A program made the position numbers and the translations under genes. Shown piece by piece: positions 10,631 to 22,984 of a stretch of DNA of 64,000 nucleotides; the first letter of the stretch is position 1, and each line of letters begins with the position of its first letter. The notes under the pieces were generated by a model. It searched no databases. It was not told the DNA's origin and saw nothing but the letters and a program-made list of their open reading frames with translations. This DNA is from Codonopsis lanceolata (taxonomy: Eukaryota > Streptophyta > Magnoliopsida > Asterales > Campanulaceae). The stretch spans positions 39,020,108 to 39,084,107 of the forward strand of contig CM028378.1 in NCBI GenBank assembly GCA_013146195.2, read 5' to 3'.

Positions 10631-11845
10631 TTAAACGCCCGGCTATATAATTTTTTCAATTAACTTATACTCAAGTGAAACAAAGAAGAAAAAAAAAATA
10701 AAAAAAAAATGTTGGAAGCAACTACTTTTGATAAAAAAAAAATCTAATTTGTTTTGATTTAAAAATTAGAGACATATATTTAAGATTTGAGAAAATAAAT
10801 TCAATTTTTTAGAAGATAAAGACAACTTTGTTCTTCACTAAATCTTAATTATAGCAATAATTTTAGAAATAGTTGTAAACCTAGCATTAATATAAATTAA
10901 AATATAGTGAATATATAGTCATATAGTAATTGCATTATAAGAAAAGTAAATAAACAATTAAAAGAATATATACTACAAAAGAAGAGAAGTTAATTATTAA
11001 GAATTACATCGAAAAATAATAATATTATGAAAAAATCAAAACGTTATTGTGGTATCTCAATAATTCTTCGTTAACTACACATAAAAAAAAGGAAGAAAGA
11101 AGGAGAGGAAAATAGGAAACCCCACCAGTGATCTCCCTTAGTCTCCATTCCTCTCTGGAAATATCCCTTATTCTCACTGATGATCTCTTCTTTTATACTC
11201 ACCGTCCACACCACAGTAAGCTCTCATCCTCTCATTTTGTATTTCGCTCGATCCATCTCTCTTTCTCTAATATCCAACTTTATTCTGAGAGAAAAATATT
11301 AATTATATTTTTTTGGTGATTTTTAATTCAGGTATAATGAAATCACATAAAAATATTTTGTTTAATTATTTCGTATAAAAAAACATTTTTAACATTCAGA
11401 TCTACTGTGAATTTGTTAATATTTTTTATACATCGATTTTTGTTATTTACTTTTAGATAAATCTCTGAACTGGTTTAATCATTTAGTATAATCGAAAGAT
11501 AATTTTGATTTTTATTCCATACTACTTCGAATTTATCAACGGATTTTTTACATCTCAAATTTTGGGTATTTCTTGATTTTTTTAGTATAATATTTCAATA
11601 TTTGATAGGTTCATGTTGTGAACTAATCCATTTTCATTAATCATCATTTACAATGTGTTGATTCATTTCCGTTTGACACAACCCATAATTGAAAAACTGT
11701 GCAAATTGGGATAATTAATGGTACAAGTTCCAAAGAGTTTTTGAATTACTTAATTAAAAAATTCATTAATTGGTTTTTGTTAATAGGAGTTTCTATTTTG
11801 AGAAATAAATGTTTTGTGGGATTTTTCCCTATATAAACTACCCTA

Positions 11846-11847
<2 letters not shown>
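10631..11847. other. AT-rich intergenic DNA
   Basis: No coding gene is recognised. A more C-rich patch at about 11120-11290 gives a 63-codon frame without recognisable features; I do not believe it is a gene. Confidence 0.45.

Positions 11848-11889
<42 letters not shown>
11848..11889. repeat. (AT)n microsatellite
   Basis: About twenty uninterrupted AT dinucleotides. Confidence 0.95.
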
Positions 11890-11891
<2 letters not shown>

Positions 11892-12125
11892 TTTAGACTT
11901 GAAATTCATCATATATTGCAACTTGAAGTAATATATACTCTGTATTCCAGTTTCGTTTGGTGCATTGTGCAGTCATAAGAATAGTAATAATCCCAATCTT
12001 GGCCTTTTCAAGATAAGTCAAACAACACTATTGACTCTGCATAGTCACGAGCAAACTTGTAACTTTGTTCCAGATAAAGAGTCCTTGTTCGAAAGTCAAA
12101 CCTTTTAAGAAAATAACATTTTTTG
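11890..12125. repeat. R block copy 2 (fragment)
   Basis: GACTTGAAATTCATCATATA followed by AATAGTAATAATCCCAATC matches 21870-21990 closely and 8205-8310 more loosely. The block stops at the 3' end of the LINE that follows. Confidence 0.65.
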
Positions 12126-12199
12126 TAGTTCATTAGTAATAAAATGACGCTTTTAGCAAAGACTCTTCAACTGCGAAATGAAAGCTTCCTTGTTATCAG

Positions 12200-13899
12200 A
12201 TGCCATGTTGTTCCTCTCCAAGTCACTCTGCCAGCTCCAGCACGTCACTCACCAAATCTTCTGTATCTATGGCAAGATTGTAAAGATAGGGAAGACGCCA
12301 TAACTCCTCATCGCCACACCACTTACATCCCCAAAATCTGACTGTAGAACCCTTGGCTATTTCAAAGGAAATGTGTGTCTCAAACAAGTTCCAACCTTTC
12401 CGAATTCACCCCTACCTCAAAAGGAGAAGAAACATCGTTCAGGTACCATGAATGATTCCCTTCCCCATACTTGCTCAGCACAACTTTTCTACATAAATCA
12501 TTTCTCTAAGTAAGAGATCTCCATAACCATTTCCCGAGTAAAGCTACATTAAATAACCTGAGGTTTTGAACTCCTAAACCTCCATTCTGCACCCTCATAC
12601 ACACCTTATCCCATTTGATTAGATGATATTTACACTTCTCCGCCTGACGAAATCTCTTTCCAACTTTTCCAATCTATTGCGAATGGAAGCCAGAATCACA
12701 AACAGTGACATATACTAGACGGGCATATTGGAAAGTGTCCTTTTAATCAACACAAGCCTTCCCACTTAAGATAATAATTGCTTCTTCAATCCCGCTAACT
12801 GACGTTCAAATCTTTCCATCACTGGATTCCAGACCGCTTTGCTCTTAAAATGGGCACCTAAAGGTAACCCAAGATAGAAGAAGGGAGAGTGGATACCTTG
12901 CACCCAAAGAACTCAGCCATAGACCCGACATTACCGGCATTCCCAACCAGAATAATCTTGCTCTTTGTGATATTAATCCTAAGGCCCGACGCCGCATGAA
13001 AGAATAATAACACCAGCCTTAAGGACGCCTAGTTGAGAGTTCTCCACTCCACTCCACAAAAAACAATAGTGTCATCTGCAAAACAAAGATGAGAAACCAA
13101 AATCCCCGGCCTATTTTCCTTGTCCATTTCAAAGCCTCTAATGAATCCTCCCGACACCGCTTTATCCATCATCAATCAGCTAAAAGCTTCCATCACAAGA
13201 ATGGGGAGAGGGTCACCTAGGCGTGGGCCCCGAGCAAGGAAAAAAAATAAATCCCCGTTCACCACAACTGAAATCGTACAGAAGAAAATAATCCATTTCC
13301 TCTAGTTGAGCCCAAAACCAAGCCTCTCCAACATATGCGTCAACAAGTCCCAATTCACATGGTAGTATGCATTTTCAATATCCAACATGCAAAGTAGATC
13401 TGGATCTCCACTCCTCAGTCTAGCATCCACAGCTTCATTAGCAATTAATGATGCATCTAAAATCTGACAGCCCATAGCGAAAACATGCTGGGACTCTGAG
13501 ACTATCTTATCAATAACTTTCCTCAACGCTGAGCTAACACCATTCTTCTTCAGGTCTAAAATCCTTGAAGTCACACACACCATTCTTCTTCAGGATTAAT
13601 CCAATAAAGGAGGTATTAAAACTCTTCTCAAACGGCATGTTGGCATGAAAAAAATGGAAGACCTCCAAAATGCCTTCCTTAATGATCTCCGAACAATGCT
13701 GGAAAAATGCCATAGAAAACCCATCTGGACCCGTAGCTTTTTCTCCCTTCAAACTTCGTAACACTGACACAATTTCATTATCGGAAAACGGCTGCTCCAA
13801 CTCAGTTGCCTCTTCCAGATCAAGAGATTTAAAAGTAACCCCAGCAAGCTTCGGCCTCCATCCCCCTCTGTCATCGTAAAGATTATGGTAATAGCTCAC
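12200..13899 (-). pseudogene. LINE ORF2 reverse transcriptase, C-terminal part
   Basis: Translation of the minus strand gives GEKATGPDGFSMAFFQ near 13740, the RT finger motif of plant L1 elements. It continues with LDIENAYYHVNW near 13350 and the catalytic CFADDTIVF at about 13060-13085 (FADD at 13071-13082). Then comes the thumb/connection region (LAGLKKQLL, then GRLVLIKRTLSNMPV) at 12720-12830 and GGLGVQNLRLFNVALLGKWLW at about 12500-12590. A frame change occurs near 13570, where a short stretch (CTTCTTCAGG) is duplicated, and several stops follow. The catalytic aspartates are present but the protein cannot be made whole. Confidence 0.85.
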
Positions 13900-14200
13900 A
13901 GTGCCTTACTGACTTCATCCTTTTCTTCCATCTCTCTCCATCAATAGTTATTTTCTTGATTTGACTCAAAGATTTTTCGATATTCACCATTTTGTGAAAG
14001 AATTTCGTATTCCAATCCCGTTTCTTGAGCCACTGAATTCGACATTTTTGCTTCCAACTGAATTCTTCACTAATCCAAAGCCTTCCTTAACTCCTTAAAA
14101 TTTTCCGTGTTAACCTCTTTCTCCTCATTTAAATCTTGTGTGTATGTCCTCTCGTCCAGCGTCCTGATCTTTTCCAAATAAGAGTTAATTCTATCCTAAG

Positions 14201-15010
14201 TTACCAAAAGTCCCTTGTTCCATTTTTTATATCTTCCTTTAACAGTTTCAGTTTAGCAGGCCTGAAACACGGGTCTCCAAATGTTACATAAGAATTCCAT
14301 TTAGTACTGATCCACTCCACGAAATTAACCTGGTTCCCCGAGACACATGTTCTCAAATCTGAAATGAGATTTTCCCTTAGAACCCACCACACTCAAACAG
14401 CAAAGGAACATGATCCCAAGTCACTCTGGGGAGACAAGACTGCGAAGCTCCACCGAAGCAATTGTCCCAATCTATCAATTCTGGAAAATTGATTTCTGTC
14501 TCTGTTCCTGAACCACGTAAAATCTCCATCGTCTAGAGTAAGATCCACCAGCTCCATCTCGTTAATAAAATCATTAAACTCATTCATTGCAAGAGTGAAC
14601 GATGGGAACCAAAACGTTTATGTGGAAACCTCACTACGTTAACAACCTTCTAATCTTCCCAAAAAAGTTTCCGATCACAACCTAAGCAAGGCCAATAAAT
14701 ACCCGAAAAAAATCCACTCCATAACATTTTTCTCCATCTTCAACTGGCACGAGAGTGAGAATGAACTTGAGTGCGAATCCAATATTTTTACATACCACCT
14801 ATCACACATTACTAAAATCCCTCCAGTCGCCCCTATCGATCCCACTGAAACCCAATCATCCCATCTTATGCCCCAAATACTGTGAATCACCCTTATGTCT
14901 GCATCCGCCAATTTAGTCTCAAAAAGACGTAACATGCGGCTTCCAATTCTGTTGCGCTGCCTTAATAATAGACCTTCCCTAAATGATTCAAACCCCCACA
15001 CATTCCAGGA
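14201..15010 (-). pseudogene. LINE ORF2 endonuclease domain
   Basis: The minus-strand translation has SWNVWGFES at the start (about 15005), then RLFETKLAD with the catalytic glutamate, then SIGATGGILVMCD. Downstream (14393-14587) it reads DFTWFRNRDRNQFSRIDR, the GDFTW...SRIDR motif of plant L1 endonucleases. Stops and a shift near 14670 break the frame. Confidence 0.85.
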
Positions 15011-15035
15011 TACAACTCACAGATGCATATTAATC

Positions 15036-15369
15036 AAATTTTCTTTTCCTCCTCCCCTCGCCTTTCTTGCTCCTAACCAGCTCGAAATTTAGGCCACAAC
15101 AATCGTTTCAATACCCTCTTTCCCCTTTCGAGTGGTTTGTTGAGTCTTTTGTTGCTGCCCTCCCCCTTTGGCTTCCTTCTCTTCTCTATGTCTAGCAATA
15201 AATCCATAATTTTATCCTCAAACTGGTCACACGGCGCTCCTAGAAATTTTCCAAATCCTTTTTGCTATTCTTTTCACCCGAACCCTCGCGGTCGTCTTGC
15301 CTCCTGCTTTTGTATTCCTCTAACTCTCATCAAACTACTACCGATACTTCCATGTCATTTATACGTAGC
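15036..15369. other. Unassigned sequence upstream of the LINE endonuclease
   Basis: It may be the end of LINE ORF1 on the minus strand; no zinc knuckle or other ORF1 signature was seen. Plus-strand frames here are low in information and not supported. Confidence 0.3.
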
Positions 15370-16400
15370 CAATACCTTGAAACTCATCCTTTCAAAGCTA
15401 TACTTGGGAGTTGATGGAAACACATTCCATACCATTAAATATCTTATAACAACATCTCAATATATTTCAATGTCCCAATTATCAACTTATACTACTAACA
15501 TCCCAATATAGTTCAAGCGTAACACTTCAATCTATGCGCAGCAGTGTTGTTAATTAACCAAATATTCCAAACAAGTCAAATTATTATGATTCTTACGTAT
15601 ATAGAACCTAAACATCTTAAACTATAGTGTACCACTTTGAATTACTCCATTCAAAACTTTAATCATCAAGATTAAAATACTGTCCAGAATTTTAGCTAAT
15701 AGTCCGCTGAGTACAGTGATGTTCTGTGACCCTTTTGAGGTACTTCCCGACCTCCAAATGTAATGAAATCCAACAGGATGGCACCCAACATCTCAAAGTA
15801 TAAAATATTCAAAAATCAGGAATTTCCAACAGACGGATTAGCTACAGTAATTTCCGGACAACACCAAAAAAACAGGGACTACACTTATTTTTTATCTACA
15901 CTTTTGGTTTCCACAATTCCGTAACTGGATTGATTATAATTCATGCTTCCAACTTCTCCATGGTTAACACTCTCCACATTATAGCAAATTTGTAATTTAA
16001 CCTTCACAACAATTCATTGACTTAACATTTCAACAACACACATAACCTCAATTTACACATGGAAATGATCACAACTCATAACATGCAGTCCCTTACCTAG
16101 TTCGAGAGTTTCCGACGGATTAAAACTTGTTTTCTTCATGTATTCTTCATATTCTTGATCTCCAATTCTCTACAAGTTTGATGAAGCAACTTAGGCCAAA
16201 TATGAAGTTCTCCTTCAAGAAATTAAGCTTCCTCTCTCTTAGGTTTCTTTCCCACTCTATACCTGGCGCTACAATGTTCAAAAGAGGAAAAACCCAGAGA
16301 GTGGAAGAGATAGCAAGGGCACTCAGGCAAAGACCTTGAGGTCCTTTGTTAGGATCCCCATACCAAGGGGCCACACTTACCTCTCAAAAAAGAAATTGTT
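15370..16400. repeat. Fragments of the TGTCACRCCCC LTR family
   Basis: The part 15380-15800 (AACAACATCTCAATATATTT ... GTGACCCTTTTGAGGTAC) matches 44560-44940, which belongs to an LTR. The part 16290-16340 (GAGATAGCAAGGGCACTCAG) matches the complement of 19100-19145. This is therefore rearranged LTR debris with no coding region. Confidence 0.55.
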
Positions 16401-16516
16401 CAAAAGAGGAAGAATAAGAGACTCTTTAAAGTTTACTCTAGCAAATCTCAGATGAGTCACACCTCAAGCATGAGATGCAGGACTTGTGGAGATCCAATTA
16501 TGTGATCTTGACTCCC

Positions 16517-17733
16517 TGTTAGTCCCGAAGGACTCAATAGTCAATATAGGCTAGGGGAGGGGGAGTTTGAATAGCCTATGTCCAAATAAAATTTCAATCA
16601 AATATTTTATACTAGCACAACAACTAAGTTGCAAGTGGCTGGTCGCAGCGGAAATAAGTTAAGAAAATCAATAGCCAATTTTGCTTATATCAATAGAAGA
16701 TGTAAGTAACCTTCCACCAATGATGCTGGACAAATAAGTAAAGTAGTTACATAATAAAGAAAGACCTAACAATAAATAACACAATTATTTGAAGTGGTTC
16801 ACACATGTAAAGTGCCACGTCCACTACCAAGATGGTCGGTGTTGGATTTTTAAATGTGCACTATATTTACCACCTATTACTACCAAGCCTCATGGTCGGA
16901 TTCTTAAAATAATAATAATAATTTTGGATTCTTAAAATAATAATAATAATAATAATTTATAAATGTAAAATTTATACAATTTGAATAAAATTTATACAAT
17001 TTACCCACTATATTTACCACTAGAATCTATTACAAGGATTTCTAATGGATCGTATACAAAAATATTTTGACAGAGTGTTTATGGTGAGGAATAATCCATC
17101 AAACAAAATTAATCACTCTCGTGTGTGTGCTAAGTAACAGAATAGATTGAATACAATAAAGAGCAATGAAGAATAGAGTCTTAAGTTTAGTTGCTCTTCA
17201 AGGCATTGAATGTTGTAATGGCTGTTGGATCTCTTGAATATACATGGAAAGTATTAGTATGAGTTGTTGAAAAAGCTTCATGCATTAAATGTATTTTGAA
17301 TCCATTAAGTGCATTTTTCCATTGGATCGTACAATCTTCGGCAAGAGACACAAATTCAGGACGACCTTTTTTGTCAAAATATGGCTAGGCATATTGTTGA
17401 TGCAGGTCACCCTTTTCTAAGAATTATCTTAATCAGGAAAATCATATTTAATGAGCTCACGTGACAGGTTTAGAGAAGTCAATCGTAGAGTTTTCTTGAA
17501 AAAACTGACTTTGCTGTTGTATCAGCATACTTGCGAGCTGATCCGCAATCTTTAGATGAAGTTTGCTGGACTTTAACCAGAATAGCAGCCTTATAAAGAT
17601 CTTTTTTGTTACAAAGCTAAGTCCTAAAGAGTATTGCTGCACTAACTGGCACACAGTCCATTTAGCCCACTCTACCAAGGACTTAAGGGAAAAATGGCTA
17701 CAAGCAAATCTAAATAGTGGAAGATATCTAACA
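16517..17733. mobile_element. Solo LTR, 1217 bp, with 5-bp target duplication CTCCC
   Basis: The segment begins TGTTAG and ends CTAACA, perfect inverted LTR termini. It is flanked on both sides by CTCCC (16512-16516 and 17734-17738). No primer-binding site, polypurine tract or internal domain follows, as expected after LTR-LTR recombination. The first 100 bp (TCCCGAAGGACTCAATAG, GGGGGAGTTTGAATAGCC) resemble LTR starts of plant Copia elements. Frames inside it are not genes. Confidence 0.85.
16906..16957. repeat. AAT-rich microsatellite within the solo LTR
   Basis: Two AATAATAAT runs lie inside duplicated words GGATTCTTAAAATAATAATA (about 16897 and 16925). Confidence 0.85.
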
Positions 17734-17738
17734 CTCCC

Positions 17739-19001
17739 TATTGGTGGATTCTAAATAGAGATTAGGAACTGATTAACCCTTAATTAACTTAACTAATACC
17801 TCAAGTAAGGCTAGCGTAGCCTAGACCAACTTAGTTACACAAGCTATAGGCTAACCAAATCAGGTTTAGGAATTAGGACTAAAAGAACACTGATTGGACA
17901 ATGATGGTGGTGAGACGGCGCGGGCGCACCTAATGCTGAAGGGTTTGGTCTGCACTCTAAATCCCGTGTGAGTGCAACCCAGGTTACACAGTCGAGTAAT
18001 GCATAGAATGAGATGCAATATTCAGATGAGACGACTAGCAATCTATCAAAGCATGTGTCTATTCGTGTGCGATGGGGTTCATGCAAACCAAATAATGACA
18101 ATCGAATTCCTAACCATGTATAAGCACAAAAGAAACACAAATTTTACTCAAGTACGACACTCCAAATGTTCCATTCCTGTTGGTAATAGGATCGGTCAAT
18201 TTCTATTTTACATGCTACTTAGTTTTTCGACTAATATCTCTTGACAACCAATTCAAGGGCCCTTTCTGAAGTGATTTCAAAAGCTTCCATCGCAAGGGCA
18301 CTAGGTACATGTGAACAACAACTGCGCCCTTGGAATTAGTCTCATGCATGTATACAACATATAATATGCCATATGATCAAATGAATGCAACAGAAGTTGT
18401 GTATGTGCAAATCATTCCCACTATCAACATATGCTCAACTAATGTAGACATTCACATCATAAACGCAACATTGCAAATTTGGGTTCATTAACAACGCTAG
18501 CACTTCGAGGCAATGCCAACATCTCCACAAGATTGGCTGATTCCCCAATGATAATTTAACTCCAATGCATCAATTGATATCTCAATATCTATAGCGTCTT
18601 ATTCTTAAACTCGAGACAACACCCAACCATTCTTCAACCTTATTTAACCAAATCCCCTTAATATCACCTATTCACACAAGATTGTTCTAAAACACTAATC
18701 ACATATAAAGGCATCATCCTCCAACACCAATCAAATGTTATATACTAGCAACAATTAACCTTAAGAAAAACCCAATCACGTTTTAAATTTGCAAATATTC
18801 AGAACACTAACCGTATTCCCTTATGGTGCGTTACCCTCCGAAACCTCATATTCAACTGTCACACTCGTCCTGACTCTATCCATCTCACCACTACTAGTCT
18901 CCATGACTGAACCTATACACCAAACACATACCTCAGCAATGCTTAGGAAACACAACTAACCCACTTAAGCCGCATATATCTCATGGCTTAAAGCTAACAT
19001 A
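17739..19001. other. Probable internal remnant of an LTR element, non-coding
   Basis: The stretch lies between the solo LTR and an LTR boundary at 19017 that faces left, so it would be the start of the internal region of a minus-strand element. No gag or pol motif was found; a 98-codon minus-strand frame at 17844-18140 has no recognisable features. Confidence 0.35.
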
Positions 19002-19016
19002 GCTCTGAAACCACCT
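19002..19016 (-). promoter_or_regulatory. Degraded tRNA-Met primer-binding site next to an LTR end
   Basis: The plus strand reads CTCTGAAACCACCT directly before TGTCACACCCC. Its complement resembles TGGTATCAGAG, the usual primer-binding site for initiator tRNA-Met in plant LTR elements. The better-preserved equivalent is at 44440-44458. Confidence 0.45.
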
Positions 19017-19869
19017 TGTCACACCCCGAACTCCACCCCAAGGCGTGAACCACCTACTTAAAATTTTCCCATAATTTTTTTTATATGTAATTGTGACCCC
19101 TTGTCTTTGCCTGAGTGTCCTTGCCATCTCTCCCACCCCTTGGGGCAACTTTTCCCATAAATTTCCATCTAAAAGAAATGTAACTATAACCAAATTTAAA
19201 CTTAAACCTCAATATTAAACATATACAACCAACTTTACATTCACTTAACCACTCTTTCACTGTGCTATTCACACACACATAACTACATCATCACCACCTA
19301 TGCAAGACCATCATTAACTTCAACTATTGCTAAACCACTTCTTTAAAGCCCTCAACTTATGTTCCTGCCAACTAAGGAAAACAAATAGGAAAGGGTGAGT
19401 CTAAAAGACACAGTAAGTTTCTACATTGATATGAGTGTAATGAGTCACTAAGAGAAAGTTATAACAATGACAGCCAATGAATTACCACATAACAAGTTTA
19501 TGCAATAGTTCCAACTCGTATAACAATCACGTCTCAACACAACGCGAGAGGCTCGCGACTGCCAACCATCCAATACATTGGAGGCAACGACCACTCACTA
19601 AGTATTGAGCTCACAAGTAAACCACATATAAACAATATTAAATCACATCTAGGGACGTCTCATCAGGGAACAGCTCACACCTTAAATATCTGCGGTTAAG
19701 TCCATAGTCACTTTAGGGAGTTGCTCAACTTACAACAATAATATACACAAGGAATTATAATATTTCCACAACAATGAAACTCATCTTAATAATTCGTGGA
19801 ACAAAAGTATACTCACATCAAACTTACCCTAATTTATCACTTATCATGGAGTTCAAACATTTGTATCAC
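19017..19869 (-). mobile_element. LTR remnant of the TGTCACRCCCC family
   Basis: The boundary TGTCACACCCC next to a degraded primer site marks one LTR end for a minus-strand element. AAGGCGTGAACCACC near the boundary is shared with 44480-44500. The far end was not located; a younger solo LTR (19875-20360) is inserted to the right. Confidence 0.5.
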
Positions 19870-19874
19870 TCATC

Positions 19875-20360
19875 TGTTCAAGATCAACACAAGCCCAAAT
19901 CATATGTTTAAGCCCAAAGAAAATAAAAGTCCAACCCATTTCTATGGAAGGATGTGGAAGGAAGAAGTTTTTTTTTGTGGAAGATTGTAGAAATGAGATA
20001 TTTTAAGAGAAGTATGTAGAATGTTGTATTAATGTGTGGTTAGGATTATTTCTCAATTTAATATTTGTGTGGTATAGGTTGTATGGGGAGAACTATAAAT
20101 ACCCCTTGCATTGTGTTATAAACTATCCACACAAAAAAAAAAAACCAAAAAATAAGTTTTCCACTCCTAAGAAGTATAGTGTCTTGAGTGTGAGCTGCAA
20201 GCTTCCTATTGAGTGTCCTTGTATTTCTCTTCAAAGTGTGAGTGATCTCTTGAAAGTGTTGTAGTTTCTTATATCGTGGGTATAATACAAGTAATTTATT
20301 TACTTGTTTGGGTCCAATATTAGTAAGTTTAGAGTTGCTTACTCTAAATTTTACTCAACA
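19875..20360 (+). mobile_element. Solo LTR, 486 bp, with 5-bp target duplication TCATC
   Basis: The segment starts TGTTCAAG and ends CTCAACA, with TCATC on both sides (19870-19874 and 20361-20365). A promoter-like ACTATAAATACCCC at 20092-20105 sits two fifths of the way in, giving the plus strand as the transcribed strand of the lost element. There is no internal domain, so this is a solo LTR. Confidence 0.85.
20094..20101 (+). promoter_or_regulatory. LTR TATA box
   Basis: TATAAATA within the solo LTR. An R region would begin about 30 bp downstream, near the ATTGTGTTATAAACTATCC segment. Confidence 0.5.
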
Positions 20361-20365
20361 TCATC

Positions 20366-20850
20366 TACCAAGTACAACTAACTCCATATGGGTGGTTAAT
20401 AACAAATCCCATAAATTCCCATACCAATTACTAATTCCAAACCAAGACAAGCACCATTTATTCATCACCCATATCTAACAAGAATAACCACCATGTACAC
20501 ATATTTAAATACAACTAACACTTGAATTGATAATCATCACCCTATTTCTAACAAGAATAACAACCATGTCTACACATTTAAATACAACTAACACTTAAAC
20601 TTCAATTTCTTCCATGGAAATCACTCCTAACTACTTGCATATCATCAATTTAACATTTTAACCACTTCAATTGTTGTTACACCTCTTGGGATTCAAATAG
20701 GATGCTTTCCAATCCAACTAGTTCAAGTTAACATGGAAGTCATCACATCACATAACAATTTTCCATGATAATCAAGTTACCATCTTTCATGGAATTCACA
20801 AGTACATCACATACTAACTTATCTTTAGCATTCATCTAACTCTAATCAAT
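20366..20850. other. Intergenic/LTR-derived DNA
   Basis: A duplicated stretch (AACAAGAATAACCACCATGT with ACATTTAAATACAACTAACACTT) occurs at about 20478-20526 and again at 20546-20595. No gene is seen. Confidence 0.5.
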
Positions 20851-21769
20851 AGAGATGTTAAAAGGGCCGGAAACCGTAGGGTCGACCCTATTAACCGGAA
20901 ACATGAAAGAGTTAGGGTTAGGAAAATCCAACCCGTTTAATAAACGGGCTGGCTCTATAGCGCAACCTAGGCTGGCGGGTTCTAGGGCTGGAAGCTTTTG
21001 GCTAAAATGAGGGTTCAAAATGTTAAATTGAGATTCGAACCCACAACCTCTCAAAAAGATAGGAACTTAAGGATGACCCCTTACACCACTCAACCATCCT
21101 AACTTGTTTGTTTGAAATTCAAATGCGTAATATATATTATCATTTCATTTGGTAAACCAATGTCTATCCCATGTTAGCTTTGTGATGATGTATGTGTATT
21201 TGCTGAAAATCAAAACCAAACATGGTCGTAAGTACCATTTCCTAAGACATATAAGTTTCCAAAATTGGTCAAAATAAGATTTTTCGATACATAATTAGAT
21301 ATGTTAAAAGAGTCGAGAACCGCATGGTTGACCCTGCTAATCGGGAATGGGAAAGGGTTAGGGTCGGGAAAATGCAACCCGTTTAAATTTCGTGCTAACG
21401 AGTTGACCTTAGTATTATATTTTACTATTTGATTAAAATATTTGATTGTATTAATTTCTTACCAACATTTATTTTATGTTATTTTATTATTGTAGATGAT
21501 GAGGATAATGATGTTGAAGAAGATACTTTCTCAAAAGAAAACTCGATTTCATGTTTTTAATTCATATTGTTAATCGTTGTCACTTGTCCGTCAATATGTT
21601 TGTTACTTAATTTCAATTTTTTGATTTAAATAATGCATCATGCGTTAATATCAACAGGGTTAGGGCGAGGGTTGTGATTCGAGTGGCCCGTTTAACCCAT
21701 GGCACTATAGGGTCGCAACCAAATAGGGCTGACCCTATAGGGTTAGGGCCAACCCAATTTAACATCTCT
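20851..21769. mobile_element. Inverted-repeat-bounded DNA element with GGGTTRGG-rich ends
   Basis: The left end AGAGATGTTAAAAGGGCC and the complement of the right end AGAGATGTTAAATTGGGTTG are similar. Both are followed by GC-rich stretches (GGGTCGACCCT, AACCCGTTTAA; CCCGTTTAACCC, GACCCTATAGGG). A third, internal copy of the end-like sequence lies at 21302-21408. The ends resemble hAT-like plant elements, but I could not match an 8-bp duplication (CTAATCAA-like on the left, CCGTCATC on the right), so the superfamily is unsure. It contains a tRNA-Leu-like segment. Confidence 0.5.
21028..21103 (-). other. tRNA-Leu-like sequence (SINE head or tRNA relic)
   Basis: On the minus strand the A box TGGTTGAGTGG matches TRGYNNARNGG. 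After a TCCTTAAGTTCC segment in the position of an anticodon arm (TAA at the anticodon) there is GAGAGGTTGTGGGTTCGAAT, with B box GGTTCGAATCT. The spacing and the extended variable region resemble class II tRNA-Leu. Acceptor-stem pairing is not obvious, so a working tRNA is unlikely. Confidence 0.45.
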
Positions 21770-22813
21770 CCGTCATCAATACTAACGACCTTACAACATC
21801 CAGCTTCTCAAAAATCACACTTCACTTGATTCTATCGTGTCACTGCAAGGTGTTTTATTCCAAAATTTCCAGACTTGAAATTCATCATATTTGTCAACTG
21901 ACACTAATATATATTATGCATTCCATATACATTTGCTGCAGCCTGCAGTTATAAGAATAGTAATAATCCCAATCTTGACCTTTTCTACACAAGTCAAACA
22001 ACACCGGTGGCTGCGTAGTCATGAGTAAACTTGTATAACTGACCCTAGTGATCTTGGATTTATCTTTGGAAACTTGCTCCACAGAAAACATGCCCCATGT
22101 TTGTGCTTATAACGACTACCTGAAAACCGTGTCATTGTCTTGAATAGATTTCTAAATTGCTGGTCCGAGAGCATGTAGTCTTCGTACCTGCTTGCTGTGG
22201 ACTTCGTGTTCGTGTAGGCTTCATGAGCTCAACAACCTTTAGCTAATCCCAACCCATTTTGTCCCCTCTATTTTTTTAAATGCTAACCTAACTGAATCTT
22301 CTTCTGATAAGCCACCTCTCAGTAAATGCGTCTATACGCAATCACCCCGTTATTCATATAATTTTTTTTTTTTACGAGTTTACCAAATCTCTATTAGATG
22401 TTGTTTCTTCTTCACTACCCAATTTCTCCTCATGATCATACGGGCAGCTATTTACCTCTACTTCCACTTTTCCCGTTTTTGACATTCATTTACAGGCTAT
22501 ACTACATTCACATTTTGATTGATCCCAGTATCTTGAAAACTCCAGAAGTAGTATTCCTGTTTTTCAACCAGACTTCCCATAGCCTAATCCCCTAATTTCA
22601 ACTTCAACCCTTTCATTTACTCTTCCAACCAGATTCATTGAAATAAAAATTCAGGCTTTTCGAAAATCCCTCAGCTTGCTTTCGTCACCTATGCTAATGA
22701 AATGTCCCCAAACTCTGCAATTTTCTGAAAGACTCTTCCCTTTCAGAACTGAGTAGATTCCCTAGCATTAACATACAATCCACTATGAAATTCCAAATCT
22801 GACTTATAAAATA

Positions 22814-22984
22814 CTCCCTTCCAAAAAATAATCCCCACGACCTCTTTGGTATGTCCCAAGAAATAGTCCAATTTGTAAGAAAATTTATATTTATAGTGCA
22901 ATTCGAAAAAGATACAAGCAAGTAAAGCTACAATCTTGAAAATTTTGATTGTCAAATAAACTATTTCTTTTGGGACGGAGGGGG
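22814..22984. mobile_element. Stowaway-type MITE, 171 bp
   Basis: The left end CTCCCTTCCAAAAAATAATC and the right end TTGGGACGGAGGGGG are inverted, with TA on both sides. It is the equivalent of the copy at 48099-48270, in the same place within a duplicated unit. Confidence 0.8.

Larger units (their letters stand above)
12126..15035 (-). mobile_element. Decayed L1-type LINE (non-LTR retrotransposon)
   Basis: Minus-strand frames spell a plant L1 ORF2 in the right order: apurinic endonuclease, reverse transcriptase, then the C-terminal region. All frames are interrupted by stops and shifts, so the copy is dead. The stretch before the endonuclease (15036-15370) may be the end of ORF1 but is not recognisable. 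The 3' end lies near 12126, next to an R block; no poly(A) tail or target duplication was identified with certainty. Confidence 0.85.

Noticed and set aside
20851..21769. Calling this a hAT element with confirmed 8-bp duplication
   Set aside because: The ends are inverted, but the flanking 8 bp on each side do not match, so only a generic element call is made.
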